Counted from the stretch's first letter, positions 42,196 to 50,750 are shown. The stretch: 64,000 nucleotides of DNA from Rhizobiales bacterium UBA1912 (GCA_002337455.1 DDGC01000008.1:17837-81836); one strand, 5' to 3'. Made by a program: numbers and translations. The notes: a model not told the origin generated them from the sequence alone.

Positions 42196-42702
42196 ATGAT
42201 CGAGTCGATCAACCGATGGCTAATGGTGATCGTCAGAGTGGTCTCGGGCGCCGCCTTTGTGTTCATGATGGGTGTCGCATTCATCGACAGCATTGGCAGT
42301 CAGTTCAACAGGCCGCTTCTAGGGGTCTACGAACTGGTTGAGATCGCCTTGATGTTGCTGTTCTTTTCTTCGATGGCCCTCGTGGTACGCGAGGATTCCC
42401 AGATCCGGGTCGGTTTGCTTGCAGATCTCTACAAGCCGCGTCTCGCGCGCATCGAAAAGTACTTTACGGGCATACTTGAGGTAATCGCCCTCTGCGTATT
42501 GTGCTGGATGGTTTTCGACCAGGCGAGCCGCCTGCAGCGGTTCGGTACAGTTTCCACCTATTTCCGCCACCCAATGGCCCCCTGGGTGTTCGCCGCCGCG
42601 ATCATGACAGTCATCGCCGTGTGGTTTGGCATTCAGCAGGTGTGGCAGGTCCGAAAAGGACCGACCCCGCGTCCGCACGCACTGCCCGACGAGGAGAAAT
42701 AA
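42196..42702 (+). CDS. TRAP transporter small membrane subunit (DctQ family)
   Basis: A 168-residue protein with four transmembrane helices. The DctQ pattern is seen in LMVIVRVVSGAAFVFMMGVAFIDSIGSQFNRPLLGVYELVEIALM and VREDSQIRVG. It anchors the large subunit. The ATG at 42196 follows CAGGAG. It is one base from the start of the large subunit. Confidence 0.9.
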   Translation: MIESINRWLMVIVRVVSGAAFVFMMGVAFIDSIGSQFNRPLLGVYELVEIALMLLFFSSMALVVREDSQIRVGLLADLYKPRLARIEKYFTGILEVIALCVLCWMVFDQASRLQRFGTVSTYFRHPMAPWVFAAAIMTVIAVWFGIQQVWQVRKGPTPRPHALPDEEK

Positions 42703-42703
42703 A

Positions 42704-44008
42704 TTGCTCGAACTGCTTGTTTTCGGAAGCCTGATCGGGCTGATCGTTTTCACGCGCCTGCCTCTCGGCTTCGTCATGCTGTTCTGCGGCACGGCAGGCA
42801 TCTCTGCTCTGCATCCGCGCGGACTGTCCGCTGGCGTTGCCGTGGCCGAACAGCAGATCATCGATCTGGCGCTCAATTACAACTTTTCGGTCCTGCCGCT
42901 GTTCATCTTGATGGGGATCTTCGTGGTCAAGGCCGGTATGGCCGAGGAACTGTTCGAAGCCGCACGGCGTTGGCTCGGCCACGTCAAGGGCGGGCTCGGG
43001 ATGGCCACGATAGTTGCGTGTGGCGGGTTTTCAGCCATGACCGCATCGTCGTCGGCTGCAGCAGCGACCATGGCCAAAATAGCGGTTCCCGAAATGGACA
43101 AGGCCAAATACGACAAGGGCTTTTCCGCCGGCACCGTGGCGGCCGGTGGTACCATGGGCATTCTCATTCCGCCCTCTGGCGCGCTCATCATCTATGCGCT
43201 GCTGATAGAGGGCAGTGTCGCTGAACTCTTCGTTGCCGGCATGATACCGGGACTGTTGCAGTTGCTGCTTTACATGCTGGTCATGTTCTTTGTTGCGCTG
43301 GCATTTCCCAAATGGGCGCCGGCAGGGCACAGTTTCACGTGGCGGGAGCGTTTTGCTGCGCTCTGGAAAGTCTGGGGCGTGCTGCTGCTGTTCGCACTGG
43401 TAATGGGCGGGCTTGTCCTGGGCTGGTTTTCAGCCACCGAGGCCGGCGGGATCGGTGCTGGCGGAGCGTTCATATTCACGCTTCTGCGCCGCCGCATGAC
43501 CTGGAACGTTCTGGTTGCATCGCTGGGGGAAGCGGCAAAAATCTCGGCGATGATCTTCATCGTTGCTTCAGGTGCCCTCGTTCTCAACCAGTTCATCAAC
43601 CTGTCGGGTATATCCGGCGACGCAGTACGCTTCATCGAATCGCTGGGCCTGCAGCCCTGGCAGGTGATCGCATGCCTGATCGTTTTCTACGTCATCCTGG
43701 GGTGTCTCATGGATGGGTTCGCAATGATCTTTCTCACCGTTCCGGTCATCGCACCGGTTGTGTTCGGGCTGGGCTACGATCTGGTCTGGTGGGGCATCGT
43801 TACCGTCATTGTCGTCGAGATCAGCCTGATCACGCCGCCGATCGGTCTCAATGTCTTCGTCATCAAGGCGATGCTGCCCAAGGTGCCAGTTACCCAGATC
43901 TTCAAGGGGATATTTCCTTACCTCTTTGCTGACGTGCTGCGTTTGCTGGCGATTCTGCTCTTTCCTGCAATTGCGCTCTGGCTACCTTCGGTCATGTCGC
44001 ACGGGTAG
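42704..44008 (+). CDS. TRAP transporter large permease subunit (DctM family)
   Basis: A 434-residue permease with about 12 hydrophobic helices. DctM signatures are FSAMTASSSAAAATMAKIAVPEM, AGGTMGILIPPSGALIIYAL and VVEISLITPPIGLNVFVIKA. It uses the sodium gradient to import the substrate handed over by the binding protein. The TTG at 42704 follows GAGGAGAAA and starts at the usual N terminus; the longer frame overlaps the small subunit. A terminator follows. Confidence 0.92.
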   Translation: MLELLVFGSLIGLIVFTRLPLGFVMLFCGTAGISALHPRGLSAGVAVAEQQIIDLALNYNFSVLPLFILMGIFVVKAGMAEELFEAARRWLGHVKGGLGMATIVACGGFSAMTASSSAAAATMAKIAVPEMDKAKYDKGFSAGTVAAGGTMGILIPPSGALIIYALLIEGSVAELFVAGMIPGLLQLLLYMLVMFFVALAFPKWAPAGHSFTWRERFAALWKVWGVLLLFALVMGGLVLGWFSATEAGGIGAGGAFIFTLLRRRMTWNVLVASLGEAAKISAMIFIVASGALVLNQFINLSGISGDAVRFIESLGLQPWQVIACLIVFYVILGCLMDGFAMIFLTVPVIAPVVFGLGYDLVWWGIVTVIVVEISLITPPIGLNVFVIKAMLPKVPVTQIFKGIFPYLFADVLRLLAILLFPAIALWLPSVMSHG

Positions 44009-44035
44009 GCCAAACCAACCAGGCATACTTGTTCC

Positions 44036-44072
44036 GGACGCGAGCGCTCTCAAGGCGCTCGCGTCCTTGCTT
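44036..44072 (+). terminator. Terminator after the TRAP operon
   Basis: A perfect 12-base-pair stem (GGACGCGAGCGC at 44036-44047, GCGCTCGCGTCC at 44055-44066) with loop TCTCAAG, then a weak T-rich tail (TTGCTTGG). It probably ends the VOC-GST-TRAP transcript. The 206 bases between this operon and the amidohydrolase have no other feature beyond a partial motif (TGTTACA at 44096-44102). Confidence 0.8.
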
Positions 44073-44214
44073 GGTTCTGCGGCCGTGTGCGGGACTGTTA
44101 CATGGACGGAAACCAAATGTTGTCAAACCAAGGCTCGCGGCACACGCGATAGTTGGCCACAAATAACCTCGGAACCAGCGGTGCCTGGTAGATTATGAAA
44201 GAGGAGATTGTTCC

Positions 44215-45072
44215 GTGTTGATCGCAGATTCCCAGGTGCACATCTGGAAAGAAGAAACCCCCGACCGTCCCTGGGTAGCTGGCGCGCGCGAGCGCATGGT
44301 GCTCAATGGGCACCGGCTCGAACCCTTCACCTATCAGGAAGCACTTGAGGAGATGGACAAGGCCGGCGTCGACCGCGTAGCGATCGTGCCCCCGTCGTGG
44401 GAAGGCGATCGGATCGACTATGGTGTTGAAGCTGCCGAAAAGTATCCCGACCGTTTCTGCGTGATGGCCCGGGTGGTCCAGAACAACGAGGCCGAAGGCT
44501 CGGCCATGATGAAGGACTACAAGTCCATTGCCGGTATCAAGGGCATCCGGCTGACCTTCCATCGTCCGCAGGACCGCAACTGGATGATCGACGGCACCTG
44601 CGACTGGATCTGGCCGCTTGCTGAAAAGCTCGACATCCCGATCATGGTGCATGCACCGATCTGGAAGGCAGAACTCGGCCAGATCGCTTCCCGTCATCCC
44701 GGCCTCAAGATCATCGTTGACCACATGGGCATCCTGGCGCGTTCCGTTGACGATGCCATCGGATACTGGGTCGACGAAACCGCTGACCTGCACGTCCACC
44801 CCAACGTCTTTGTTAAAGTGTCTGCGGTGCCGGGCTATTCGACCCACCCCTTCCCGTACGACAACATCACGCAATACGTGAAAAGCTGTGTCGCCAAGAT
44901 GGGTGCCAATCGCTGCTTCTGGGGCACCGATATGACCCGGATCACCGACACCAAGCACATCACTTACAAACAGACCGTCGAGCACTTCACAAAGCATATG
45001 GGCTTTGCAGAAGCCGAACTGGAACAGATCATGGGCAAAGGCCTGTGCGACACGATTGGCTGGAAGTACTGA
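44215..45072 (+). CDS. Amidohydrolase-2 family protein (TIM-barrel hydrolase/decarboxylase)
   Basis: A 285-residue member of the COG3618-type amidohydrolases. It begins with IADSQVHIWK (the HxW form of the first metal motif), has IPIMVHAPIW and IIVDHMGILA in the middle, and ends with RCFWGTDMTRI with the catalytic Asp. Relatives include the LigI 2-pyrone-4,6-dicarboxylate lactonase and sugar lactonases, so a lactonase is likely. The GTG start follows AGAGGAG. A ThDP-dependent enzyme follows 83 bases later in the same direction. Confidence 0.85.
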   Translation: MLIADSQVHIWKEETPDRPWVAGARERMVLNGHRLEPFTYQEALEEMDKAGVDRVAIVPPSWEGDRIDYGVEAAEKYPDRFCVMARVVQNNEAEGSAMMKDYKSIAGIKGIRLTFHRPQDRNWMIDGTCDWIWPLAEKLDIPIMVHAPIWKAELGQIASRHPGLKIIVDHMGILARSVDDAIGYWVDETADLHVHPNVFVKVSAVPGYSTHPFPYDNITQYVKSCVAKMGANRCFWGTDMTRITDTKHITYKQTVEHFTKHMGFAEAELEQIMGKGLCDTIGWKY

Positions 45073-45155
45073 GCCAACGAACGCAAGGAGCGGGCGGCTT
45101 GCCTCCCGCTCCCATTTCGGTTTCAAGATCAAGAAAGAGCCCGGGGCGAAGAGAC

Positions 45156-46838
45156 ATGGCACACTATTCTGATGGCGGCGAAGCGCTTCTGGAGTCCTTC
45201 CGAGCTTTGGACATCGAATATATTTTCTGCTCGTCGGGATCAGAATGGGCGCCGCTCTGGGAAGCCGTGACGCGGCAGAAAATTTCGCAGACGCCCGGCC
45301 CGGTCTATCTTGATTTCATGCATGAGACGCTCGCCGTGGATATGGCCATCGGCTACACTCTCGTCAGCGGCCGGATGCAAGCTGTGCTGCTCCATGCAAC
45401 ACCCGGCCTCTTGCAGGGCGCCAACGGTATCCATGGCGCACTCCTTGGCGACGTGCCAGTGCTGGTGTTTTCCTCCGAGGCCAATTCTTATGGCGACCGT
45501 GAGGGCGTCGATCCGGGCTCGCAATGGTATCGCAACCTCTCGATCGTAGGCGGCCCGCATTCCGTGGTTGACCGGATCGTCAAATGGTCCTGCCAGATCC
45601 CTGGTATCGAAACGCTCTATGAATTCACAAAGCGGGCCGGCGAAATCGCCCAGCGCACACCGTCGGGTCCGGTTTATCTCAATTGCCCTGTCGAAGTGCT
45701 GCTCGAGCCGTGGCAAAAGCCGGCCAACGCCAAGGCCGTCGCAACTCCCGGGACCAGCTATGCCGGGTCATCCGACATTTCAGCATTGGCCGAGGAGATC
45801 AACGCAGCCTCCAACCCCGTTATCATAACGGAATCGGTGGGACGTCAGCAGGGCGGCTTCGACGCCCTCATTGAATTCGCCGAGGCCTTCGACGCGCCCG
45901 TGCTCGAGCCGCAATCGGCAACCTGTGCAAACTTCCCCAAAGACAATCCGCTCTATCTCGGCGGCAATGTCGACGGCATGCGCGGCAAGACCGATCTGAT
46001 CGTCCTCGTCAACTGCCGCTCACCCTGGTACCCACCATCCAATACGTTTCCCAACGCGCGGGTAGTGGTTGTCGACGACGTGCCACAGCGTCCCCAGATG
46101 GTCTATCAGGTGCTGCACGCCGATCGCTACGTCACCGGCAATGTGCCCCATACTTTGCGCGAAGCCGCCAAACTCGCAAACGGCAGCCCGGAACGCCGTG
46201 CTAACGTGGAAACGCAACACATGGGGCAGCGCAACAAACGTCTGGACGCCGAAACAGCGGCGAATGCCAACGTCGATGCAATCGACGCCGTGGCCCTTGC
46301 GACCACATTGCGCGAACAACTGCCCGAAAACTATCGCATCTTTGACGAGACGATTACCCACGCCCGGGTCGTACAGCAGCACGTCCGACCCAGCCGCGCA
46401 TCGAGCTACTTCTATGTGCAGGGCGGCCTGGGCCAGGGTGTCGGCGTTGCCCTTGGCGGCAAGTTGGCCGACCCCGATACGTTCACCGTTCTCACCGTTG
46501 GTGACGGCTCGTTTCTCTACAACCCGATAGTCCAGGCCCTGCAGGCATCAAAACAGAATGGTTTGCCGATCCTCGTGGTCGTCTTCAACAACCGGCAGTA
46601 CCTTTCGATGAAGTACAACCATCTGCGCTTCTACCCCGACGGGGATTCAGTCGAGCACAAGATGTTCCATGGCGTCGAGCTCGGCGATCAGCCCCCGCTG
46701 GAGGCCTTTGCCGAACCGTTCGGGTTCAAGGGCATCGCCGTGTCCGATCCGGCCCAGCTCGAAAGCGCAGTCAAAGACGCGATCAGCAGCGTCCTGGCTG
46801 GCACAACGACAATTCTCAACGTCTATGTGACCAAATAA
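45156..46838 (+). CDS. ThDP-dependent decarboxylase/acetolactate-synthase-like enzyme
   Basis: A 560-residue thiamine-diphosphate enzyme with the three-domain PYR-central-PP arrangement. The catalytic Glu is likely in DFMHETLAVDMAIGYTL (about residue 57), and the ThDP/Mg motif begins with VGDGSFLYN (about 448) and ends at VVFNN about 30 residues later. It is in the family of benzoylformate decarboxylase and acetolactate synthase; the central domain (GRQQGGFDALIEFAEAFDAP) gives no clue to FAD binding. It could decarboxylate or cleave a 2-oxo acid produced by this cluster. The ATG at 45156 is chosen by homology at the N terminus, with GGGGCGAAG upstream. Confidence 0.85.
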   Translation: MAHYSDGGEALLESFRALDIEYIFCSSGSEWAPLWEAVTRQKISQTPGPVYLDFMHETLAVDMAIGYTLVSGRMQAVLLHATPGLLQGANGIHGALLGDVPVLVFSSEANSYGDREGVDPGSQWYRNLSIVGGPHSVVDRIVKWSCQIPGIETLYEFTKRAGEIAQRTPSGPVYLNCPVEVLLEPWQKPANAKAVATPGTSYAGSSDISALAEEINAASNPVIITESVGRQQGGFDALIEFAEAFDAPVLEPQSATCANFPKDNPLYLGGNVDGMRGKTDLIVLVNCRSPWYPPSNTFPNARVVVVDDVPQRPQMVYQVLHADRYVTGNVPHTLREAAKLANGSPERRANVETQHMGQRNKRLDAETAANANVDAIDAVALATTLREQLPENYRIFDETITHARVVQQHVRPSRASSYFYVQGGLGQGVGVALGGKLADPDTFTVLTVGDGSFLYNPIVQALQASKQNGLPILVVVFNNRQYLSMKYNHLRFYPDGDSVEHKMFHGVELGDQPPLEAFAEPFGFKGIAVSDPAQLESAVKDAISSVLAGTTTILNVYVTK

Positions 46839-46844
46839 GCCCGA

Positions 46845-46868
46845 TGCTGGCGGCCCGGGCCGCCAGCA
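46845..46868. terminator. Bidirectional palindromic terminator
   Basis: A perfect 24-base palindrome (TGCTGGCGGCCC at 46845-46856 and its complement at 46857-46868) fills the 32 bases between the convergent ThDP-enzyme and FAH-hydrolase genes. There is no T run on either side, so it acts more as a transcription stop or collision barrier than as a classical terminator. Confidence 0.65.
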
Positions 46869-46870
46869 CC

Positions 46871-47719
46871 TTACGTCTCATCGACGACCCGATTGCGCAG
46901 CGTGCCTATGCGGGAGATTTCGACCTCGATCACGTCCCCCGGCTTCATCCAGAGTGGTGGCTCTCTTCGGCACCCGATCCCCTCAGGCGTGCCAGTAACA
47001 ATCACGTCGCCCGGTTGCAGCACGCTGATGGTCGAGACATAGGCGATCAGTTCCCCGATCGAGACCATCATGGCGCTGGTCTTGGCGGATTGAACCACTT
47101 CCCCATTCAGTCGCGTTTCGAGCGATAGCGCGCGCCAGTCACCTATCTCCTCGGGCGTCACGAGCCATGGGCCCATCGCTCCTGTGGCGTGAAAATTCTT
47201 GCCCGCCGTCGTTGTATTTTTCTGATAGTCGCGGATAGAGCCGTCCATGAAACAAGTATAACCGGCCACATGCTCCATGGCATTCCCGGCCGCGATGTTG
47301 CGCCCCCCCTGCCCGATAACCACGGCCAGTTCACCCTCATAATCGAGATCGGTCGAAACCTTCGGGCGTTCGATGGGTTGCCCGTGCGCAACCAGCGAAC
47401 TCGCGGTTCGCAAAAAGATGCGCGGAGCATCGGGCGTCGCCTTGGCAACCTCTTGCGCATGCGCAAGATAATTGAGACCAGCGCAATAGATGTGTTCGGG
47501 GTCAGGCACAGGAGGCAGCAACCGAACGGCGTCGAGCGCCAAATCGGGCGTCTCGCTCTCGGCCATGTCGGCGATTGCCCCATGGTCAAGCGCGGCCAGG
47601 GCAGCTTTCAGCGTCGGATAGCGGCCTTCCCAGCGCCGGTTTCCACAAACGATCTCGTCTTGAGGGGTGATGACACCCCAGCCCCACTCTCCCGAAAGCT
47701 CGAATGACACAAGACGCAT
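46871..47719 (-). CDS. Fumarylacetoacetate-hydrolase-family protein
   Basis: A 282-residue FAH-fold protein. Metal-site segments include EHIYCAGLNYLAHAQE, DLDYEGELAVVIG with the Glu ligands, DGSIRDYQ and VTGTPEGIGCRREPP. The family includes acylpyruvate hydrolases, oxaloacetate tautomerases/decarboxylases and 2-hydroxyhepta-2,4-diene-dioate isomerases, all common in ring-cleavage pathways. The ATG at 47719 follows GGGGAGG. Divergent from the CMD-family gene at 47923. Confidence 0.9.
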   Translation of the reverse strand: MRLVSFELSGEWGWGVITPQDEIVCGNRRWEGRYPTLKAALAALDHGAIADMAESETPDLALDAVRLLPPVPDPEHIYCAGLNYLAHAQEVAKATPDAPRIFLRTASSLVAHGQPIERPKVSTDLDYEGELAVVIGQGGRNIAAGNAMEHVAGYTCFMDGSIRDYQKNTTTAGKNFHATGAMGPWLVTPEEIGDWRALSLETRLNGEVVQSAKTSAMMVSIGELIAYVSTISVLQPGDVIVTGTPEGIGCRREPPLWMKPGDVIEVEISRIGTLRNRVVDET

Positions 47720-47789
47720 TGCAGACCTCCCCATTTTGCGCCCTACCCTAACCCAATCGCTGCATCCGCGGGCGCGCTGGGCGTTGACA

Positions 47790-47799
47790 CAATGTTGCA
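47790..47799 (-). promoter_or_regulatory. TGYAACAYWG motif copy (minus strand) between FAH and CMD genes
   Basis: CAATGTTGCA at 47790-47799 reads TGCAACATTG on the minus strand. It lies in the 203-base divergent region and is one of five copies of the shared decamer in this cluster. Confidence 0.4.
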
Positions 47800-47922
47800 T
47801 CCGCGTTGCCGCACCGCTCGCATTCGTCACGATCCGTAACCGATAGAGTGTGTGAACGACCGCTTATTGCCCCCTGCCCCAACCGCTACAATCACCGGGA
47901 AACAAGCTTAGCAGGAGGATAT

Positions 47923-48453
47923 ATGATGGCCCGCATGGCATATGCCGATCTGGATGCACTCGATGAAGAGACCAAGGCAATTCTGGCCACTCGACGCAGC
48001 CCGGGCGGCAACATCTTCAAAATGATTGCCAATGCGGGAAAGGTAACCGGCCCCTACCTCACCTACGGCACCGAACTGCGCAAAAACCTTGCCATCGATA
48101 TTCTGATTTACGAGTTCGCCATTGTCCGCGTGGCCAACCTTTCACGCTCGGCCTATGTCGCGCGCCAGCATGAACAGTTCCTGCGAAAGAACGGGGTCGA
48201 TGAAGACAAGATTCTGGCGCTGCGCATGCGCCCGGGCCTGAAATATTTTTCGGAGGCCGAGCTTGCGGCCATTAGATTTGCCGAAGAAGTGGTGCTCGAC
48301 GTCAAGGTTTCCGATGAGACCTTTGCGCTGGCTCAGAAGCACTATACCGAAGAGCAGCTGATGCACCTGATGCTCTCGACCTGTCACTACATGCTGGCCT
48401 GCCGAATTGCCGAAACCTTCGAGGTCGACCTGCAACCCGCGCAGCCGGAATGA
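47923..48453 (+). CDS. Carboxymuconolactone-decarboxylase-family protein (second copy, no CxxC)
   Basis: A 176-residue CMD/AhpD-fold protein. Residues about 60-95 hold the active-site helix (EFAIVRVANLSRSAYVARQHEQFLRKNGV) without the CxxC of AhpD, and residues 120-170 form the second helical pair (DETFALAQKHYTEEQLMHLMLS). Sequence similarity to the protein at 39149 is only at the fold level. It is divergent from the FAH hydrolase. The ATG at 47923 follows AGGAGGA; the adjacent ATG at 47926 is an alternative. Confidence 0.86.
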   Translation: MMARMAYADLDALDEETKAILATRRSPGGNIFKMIANAGKVTGPYLTYGTELRKNLAIDILIYEFAIVRVANLSRSAYVARQHEQFLRKNGVDEDKILALRMRPGLKYFSEAELAAIRFAEEVVLDVKVSDETFALAQKHYTEEQLMHLMLSTCHYMLACRIAETFEVDLQPAQPE

Positions 48454-48625
48454 AAGGCGGGCCGGATAGTCACCTATTTCGGCCAGCACCTATCGCCAGC
48501 GGTTCTCTCGATTTTATTGGGAGCCTGCGCTCGTCGCTAGTCGGTCGACGCTGGCAGACCATTGCGCTGCAACAAATCTGCGCCGACATCTTTTTCAGCA
48601 CTTTGGAATAGCGCGTTCAGACAAA

Positions 48626-48699
48626 TGGAGCGGGTGAAGGGAATCGAACCCTCGTCGTAAGCTTGGAAGGCTTCTGCTCTACCATTGAGCTACACCCGC
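48626..48699 (-). tRNA. tRNA-Gly (anticodon TCC)
   Basis: Minus-strand cloverleaf with acceptor stem GCGGGTG/CACCCGC, D-arm GCTCAATGGTAGAGC, anticodon loop CTTCCAA, and T-arm GAGGGTTCGATTCCCTT. The CCA end is encoded (48626-48628). The first anticodon-stem pair is G-A. The region 48454-48625 before it carries nothing else I can identify. Confidence 0.95.
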
Positions 48700-48753
48700 C
48701 CGAGGGTGTCTCGTCACTCTGTCCGGTTCATGCCCTGTGGGCAAGCACGATTT

Positions 48754-48838
48754 TGGTGGAGGGGGCTGGATTCGAACCAGCGTACGCTAAGCGGTCAGAT
48801 TTACAGTCTGATGGATTTAACCACTCTCCCACCCCTCC
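48754..48838 (-). tRNA. tRNA-Tyr (anticodon GTA)
   Basis: Minus-strand class II tRNA with acceptor stem GGAGGGG/CCCCTCC, anticodon arm CAGACTGTAAATCTG, long variable arm and T-arm GCTGGTTCGAATCCAGC. CCA is encoded. The order on the minus strand is tRNA-Tyr then tRNA-Gly, 54 bases apart, probably one transcript, as found in many alphaproteobacteria. Confidence 0.96.
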
Positions 48839-49018
48839 CCAATCGTGACATCGGCGAAGCGAAGCATTTGCGACAGCGGCCGTTTCCGAACACCATCACG
48901 GGCCGGTTTATGGTGGTAGCGACCTTTCGTGTCAACTGCCATCGCAAGGAAATTTCATATGTTTCACCACTCCGCTTGCCGCTTGCCGAGTTCGCGGCAA
49001 AGCGATACGCCATTGCGC

Positions 49019-49771
49019 ATGAGCAAGAACAAGTTCCCGCCGAAAAAACGCCCGCCCATCCTTCCCGACGATGGGCCGGTCTATCTTTATGGCCTGCACA
49101 CCGTTCGCGCGGCGCTCGACAACCCGCGCCGCGCCAAACGGCGGCTTCTGGCAACGCCAAACGGCCTCAACAGACTGGCTGAGGGTGCCACCCTGCCCCA
49201 GATGACCGTAGAGGAAACAACGCCGCGCGACCTCGACAAACTGCTCGGCGCCGACGCCGTGCATCAGGGCGTGGCGCTGGAGGTCGATCCTGTCGACCGG
49301 TTCGGGCTCAACGATATCGAAAAGCTCGGCCTTGTGATCGTCCTCGATCAAGTGACCGATCCGCACAATGTCGGCGCCATTCTACGCACCGCGTGCGCCT
49401 TTGGGGCCGACGCCGTCATAACCACGGCGCGTTACGCGCCCCGGGAAACCGGCGTGCTCGCCAAATCAGCGTCCGGTGCGCTGGACCTCATTCCAATGGT
49501 ATCGGTTCGAAACCTCGGCGACGCGCTCGAAACCCTCAAGGGCAACGGCCTCGTGTGCCTCGGATTTGACTCCGAAGCCCCTGGATTGCTGCGCCCTCGC
49601 CCCGCTGGTGGCAAACTCGCCATCGTTCTGGGCGCCGAGGGCAAAGGGTTGCGGCAGAAGACGCGGTCGCTGTGCGACGAGATGGTTCGGCTCGACATGC
49701 CGGGACCGATCAAATCGCTCAATGTATCGAATGCCGCTGCGATAGCCCTGTTCGCCGCCACAGCCGGCTAG
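49019..49771 (+). CDS. rlmB: 23S rRNA (guanosine-2'-O-)-methyltransferase, RlmB/TrmH family
   Basis: A 250-residue SPOUT methyltransferase. The N-terminal substrate-binding domain (GPVYLYGLHTVRAALDNP) is followed by the three SPOUT motifs: DQVTDPHNVGAILRTACAFG, LAIVLGAEGKGLRQKT and LNVSNAAAIALF. It methylates G2251 of 23S rRNA. I start at the ATG 49019 at the beginning of the basic MSKNKFPPKKR leader; the frame is open back to 48929. It ends in a shared CTAG with the convergent deacetylase. Confidence 0.92.
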   Translation: MSKNKFPPKKRPPILPDDGPVYLYGLHTVRAALDNPRRAKRRLLATPNGLNRLAEGATLPQMTVEETTPRDLDKLLGADAVHQGVALEVDPVDRFGLNDIEKLGLVIVLDQVTDPHNVGAILRTACAFGADAVITTARYAPRETGVLAKSASGALDLIPMVSVRNLGDALETLKGNGLVCLGFDSEAPGLLRPRPAGGKLAIVLGAEGKGLRQKTRSLCDEMVRLDMPGPIKSLNVSNAAAIALFAATAG

Positions 49772-50661
49772 ATCTCGGAACCGGCACTCGAGGCATCGGC
49801 CGTTATGACCGGACCATCAAACACCCCGCCACCGGACGACCTCAGCGTGACGACCTGATAACCGCGCTCGCGCAGGGCCTTGAGGAACTCAGGCAGCATT
49901 GCGGCGGTGCGCAGATGGATGTCGTGGAAAAGCACCACGCCGGATCCTTGCTCATCGAGCCGTGCCAGCGTGCGTTCGAGCACCTGTTGCGGGGTTTCGG
50001 TGTAGTAATCCTTGGAATCGATGTCCACATCGAGAACGATGAAGCGGCTTTCGACAGCGCTAGTACGGATCACGCCGTTTTGCGCCAGATAGGGAAACCG
50101 GAAAAAGCGCGACGGCGCGAGATTATCAGGCGCCAGCGCCGCAGCGACGGCCTGTTGCCCCGCATAAATTTCTGCAATCGCCTCGTGGTTGCTCAACGTC
50201 GAAAGATCGACGTGGTCGTAGGTGTGCGTGCCAACCGTGTGCCCGCGCTCGGCAACTTCCCGCGCCAGCGCGGGATACCGCTCAGCCGACGATCCCAGCA
50301 TAAGGAATGTCGCTTTAACCCCGAACTGGTCCAGCGTTTCGAGAATGGACTCCGTGGGCCCAGCGCGAGGGCCATCATCGAAGGTCAGGATGATTTCGCC
50401 AGGCCGCAGCCCCAACGGCCCGGACTCCGAAACCGTCAGGGTTCGTCCGGCCAGCTTTCCAAAAAGCACAGAAGGCATAGCGGGCATCGGTTGATAGGCC
50501 GTCCTCAAGCCCGTCGCCATTGGGTTGATCGATCCGGTACTCATCGCATCGACGACGGCGCTGGTCCCGAGTACAGGCTGCATTTCGGGCGGCTTGGCAC
50601 ATCCTGCCAACAGCGCCGCAACCATTCCCAATAGACACGCTGCACGCACCACAACAACCAC
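49768..50661 (-). CDS. Polysaccharide deacetylase lipoprotein (NodB fold)
   Basis: A 297-residue exported protein. A lipobox LLAGC ends at Cys21, followed by a linker. The NodB catalytic motifs are TFDDGP (93-98), HTYDHVD (His-x3-His region), and the C-terminal GVVLFHDIH with the His. It probably deacetylates a cell-wall or capsular polysaccharide at the envelope. It overlaps the rlmB stop by a few bases. Upstream (50662-50750) is only a short gap. Confidence 0.9.
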   Translation of the reverse strand: MVVVVRAACLLGMVAALLAGCAKPPEMQPVLGTSAVVDAMSTGSINPMATGLRTAYQPMPAMPSVLFGKLAGRTLTVSESGPLGLRPGEIILTFDDGPRAGPTESILETLDQFGVKATFLMLGSSAERYPALAREVAERGHTVGTHTYDHVDLSTLSNHEAIAEIYAGQQAVAAALAPDNLAPSRFFRFPYLAQNGVIRTSAVESRFIVLDVDIDSKDYYTETPQQVLERTLARLDEQGSGVVLFHDIHLRTAAMLPEFLKALRERGYQVVTLRSSGGGVFDGPVITADASSAGSEI

Positions 50662-50750
50662 CCGCCCGAACCATCCCGCTCGGGGGTCAAGCTGCGCGCA
50701 TCATGGTTAACAACGTGTTCAGAACGCGAGATTTTATGCTTAACAAACAG

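Noticed and set aside
44091..44102. Sixth full copy of the cluster decamer before the amidohydrolase
   Set aside because: Only TGTAACAG matches, two positions short of the consensus, so it is mentioned but not counted.
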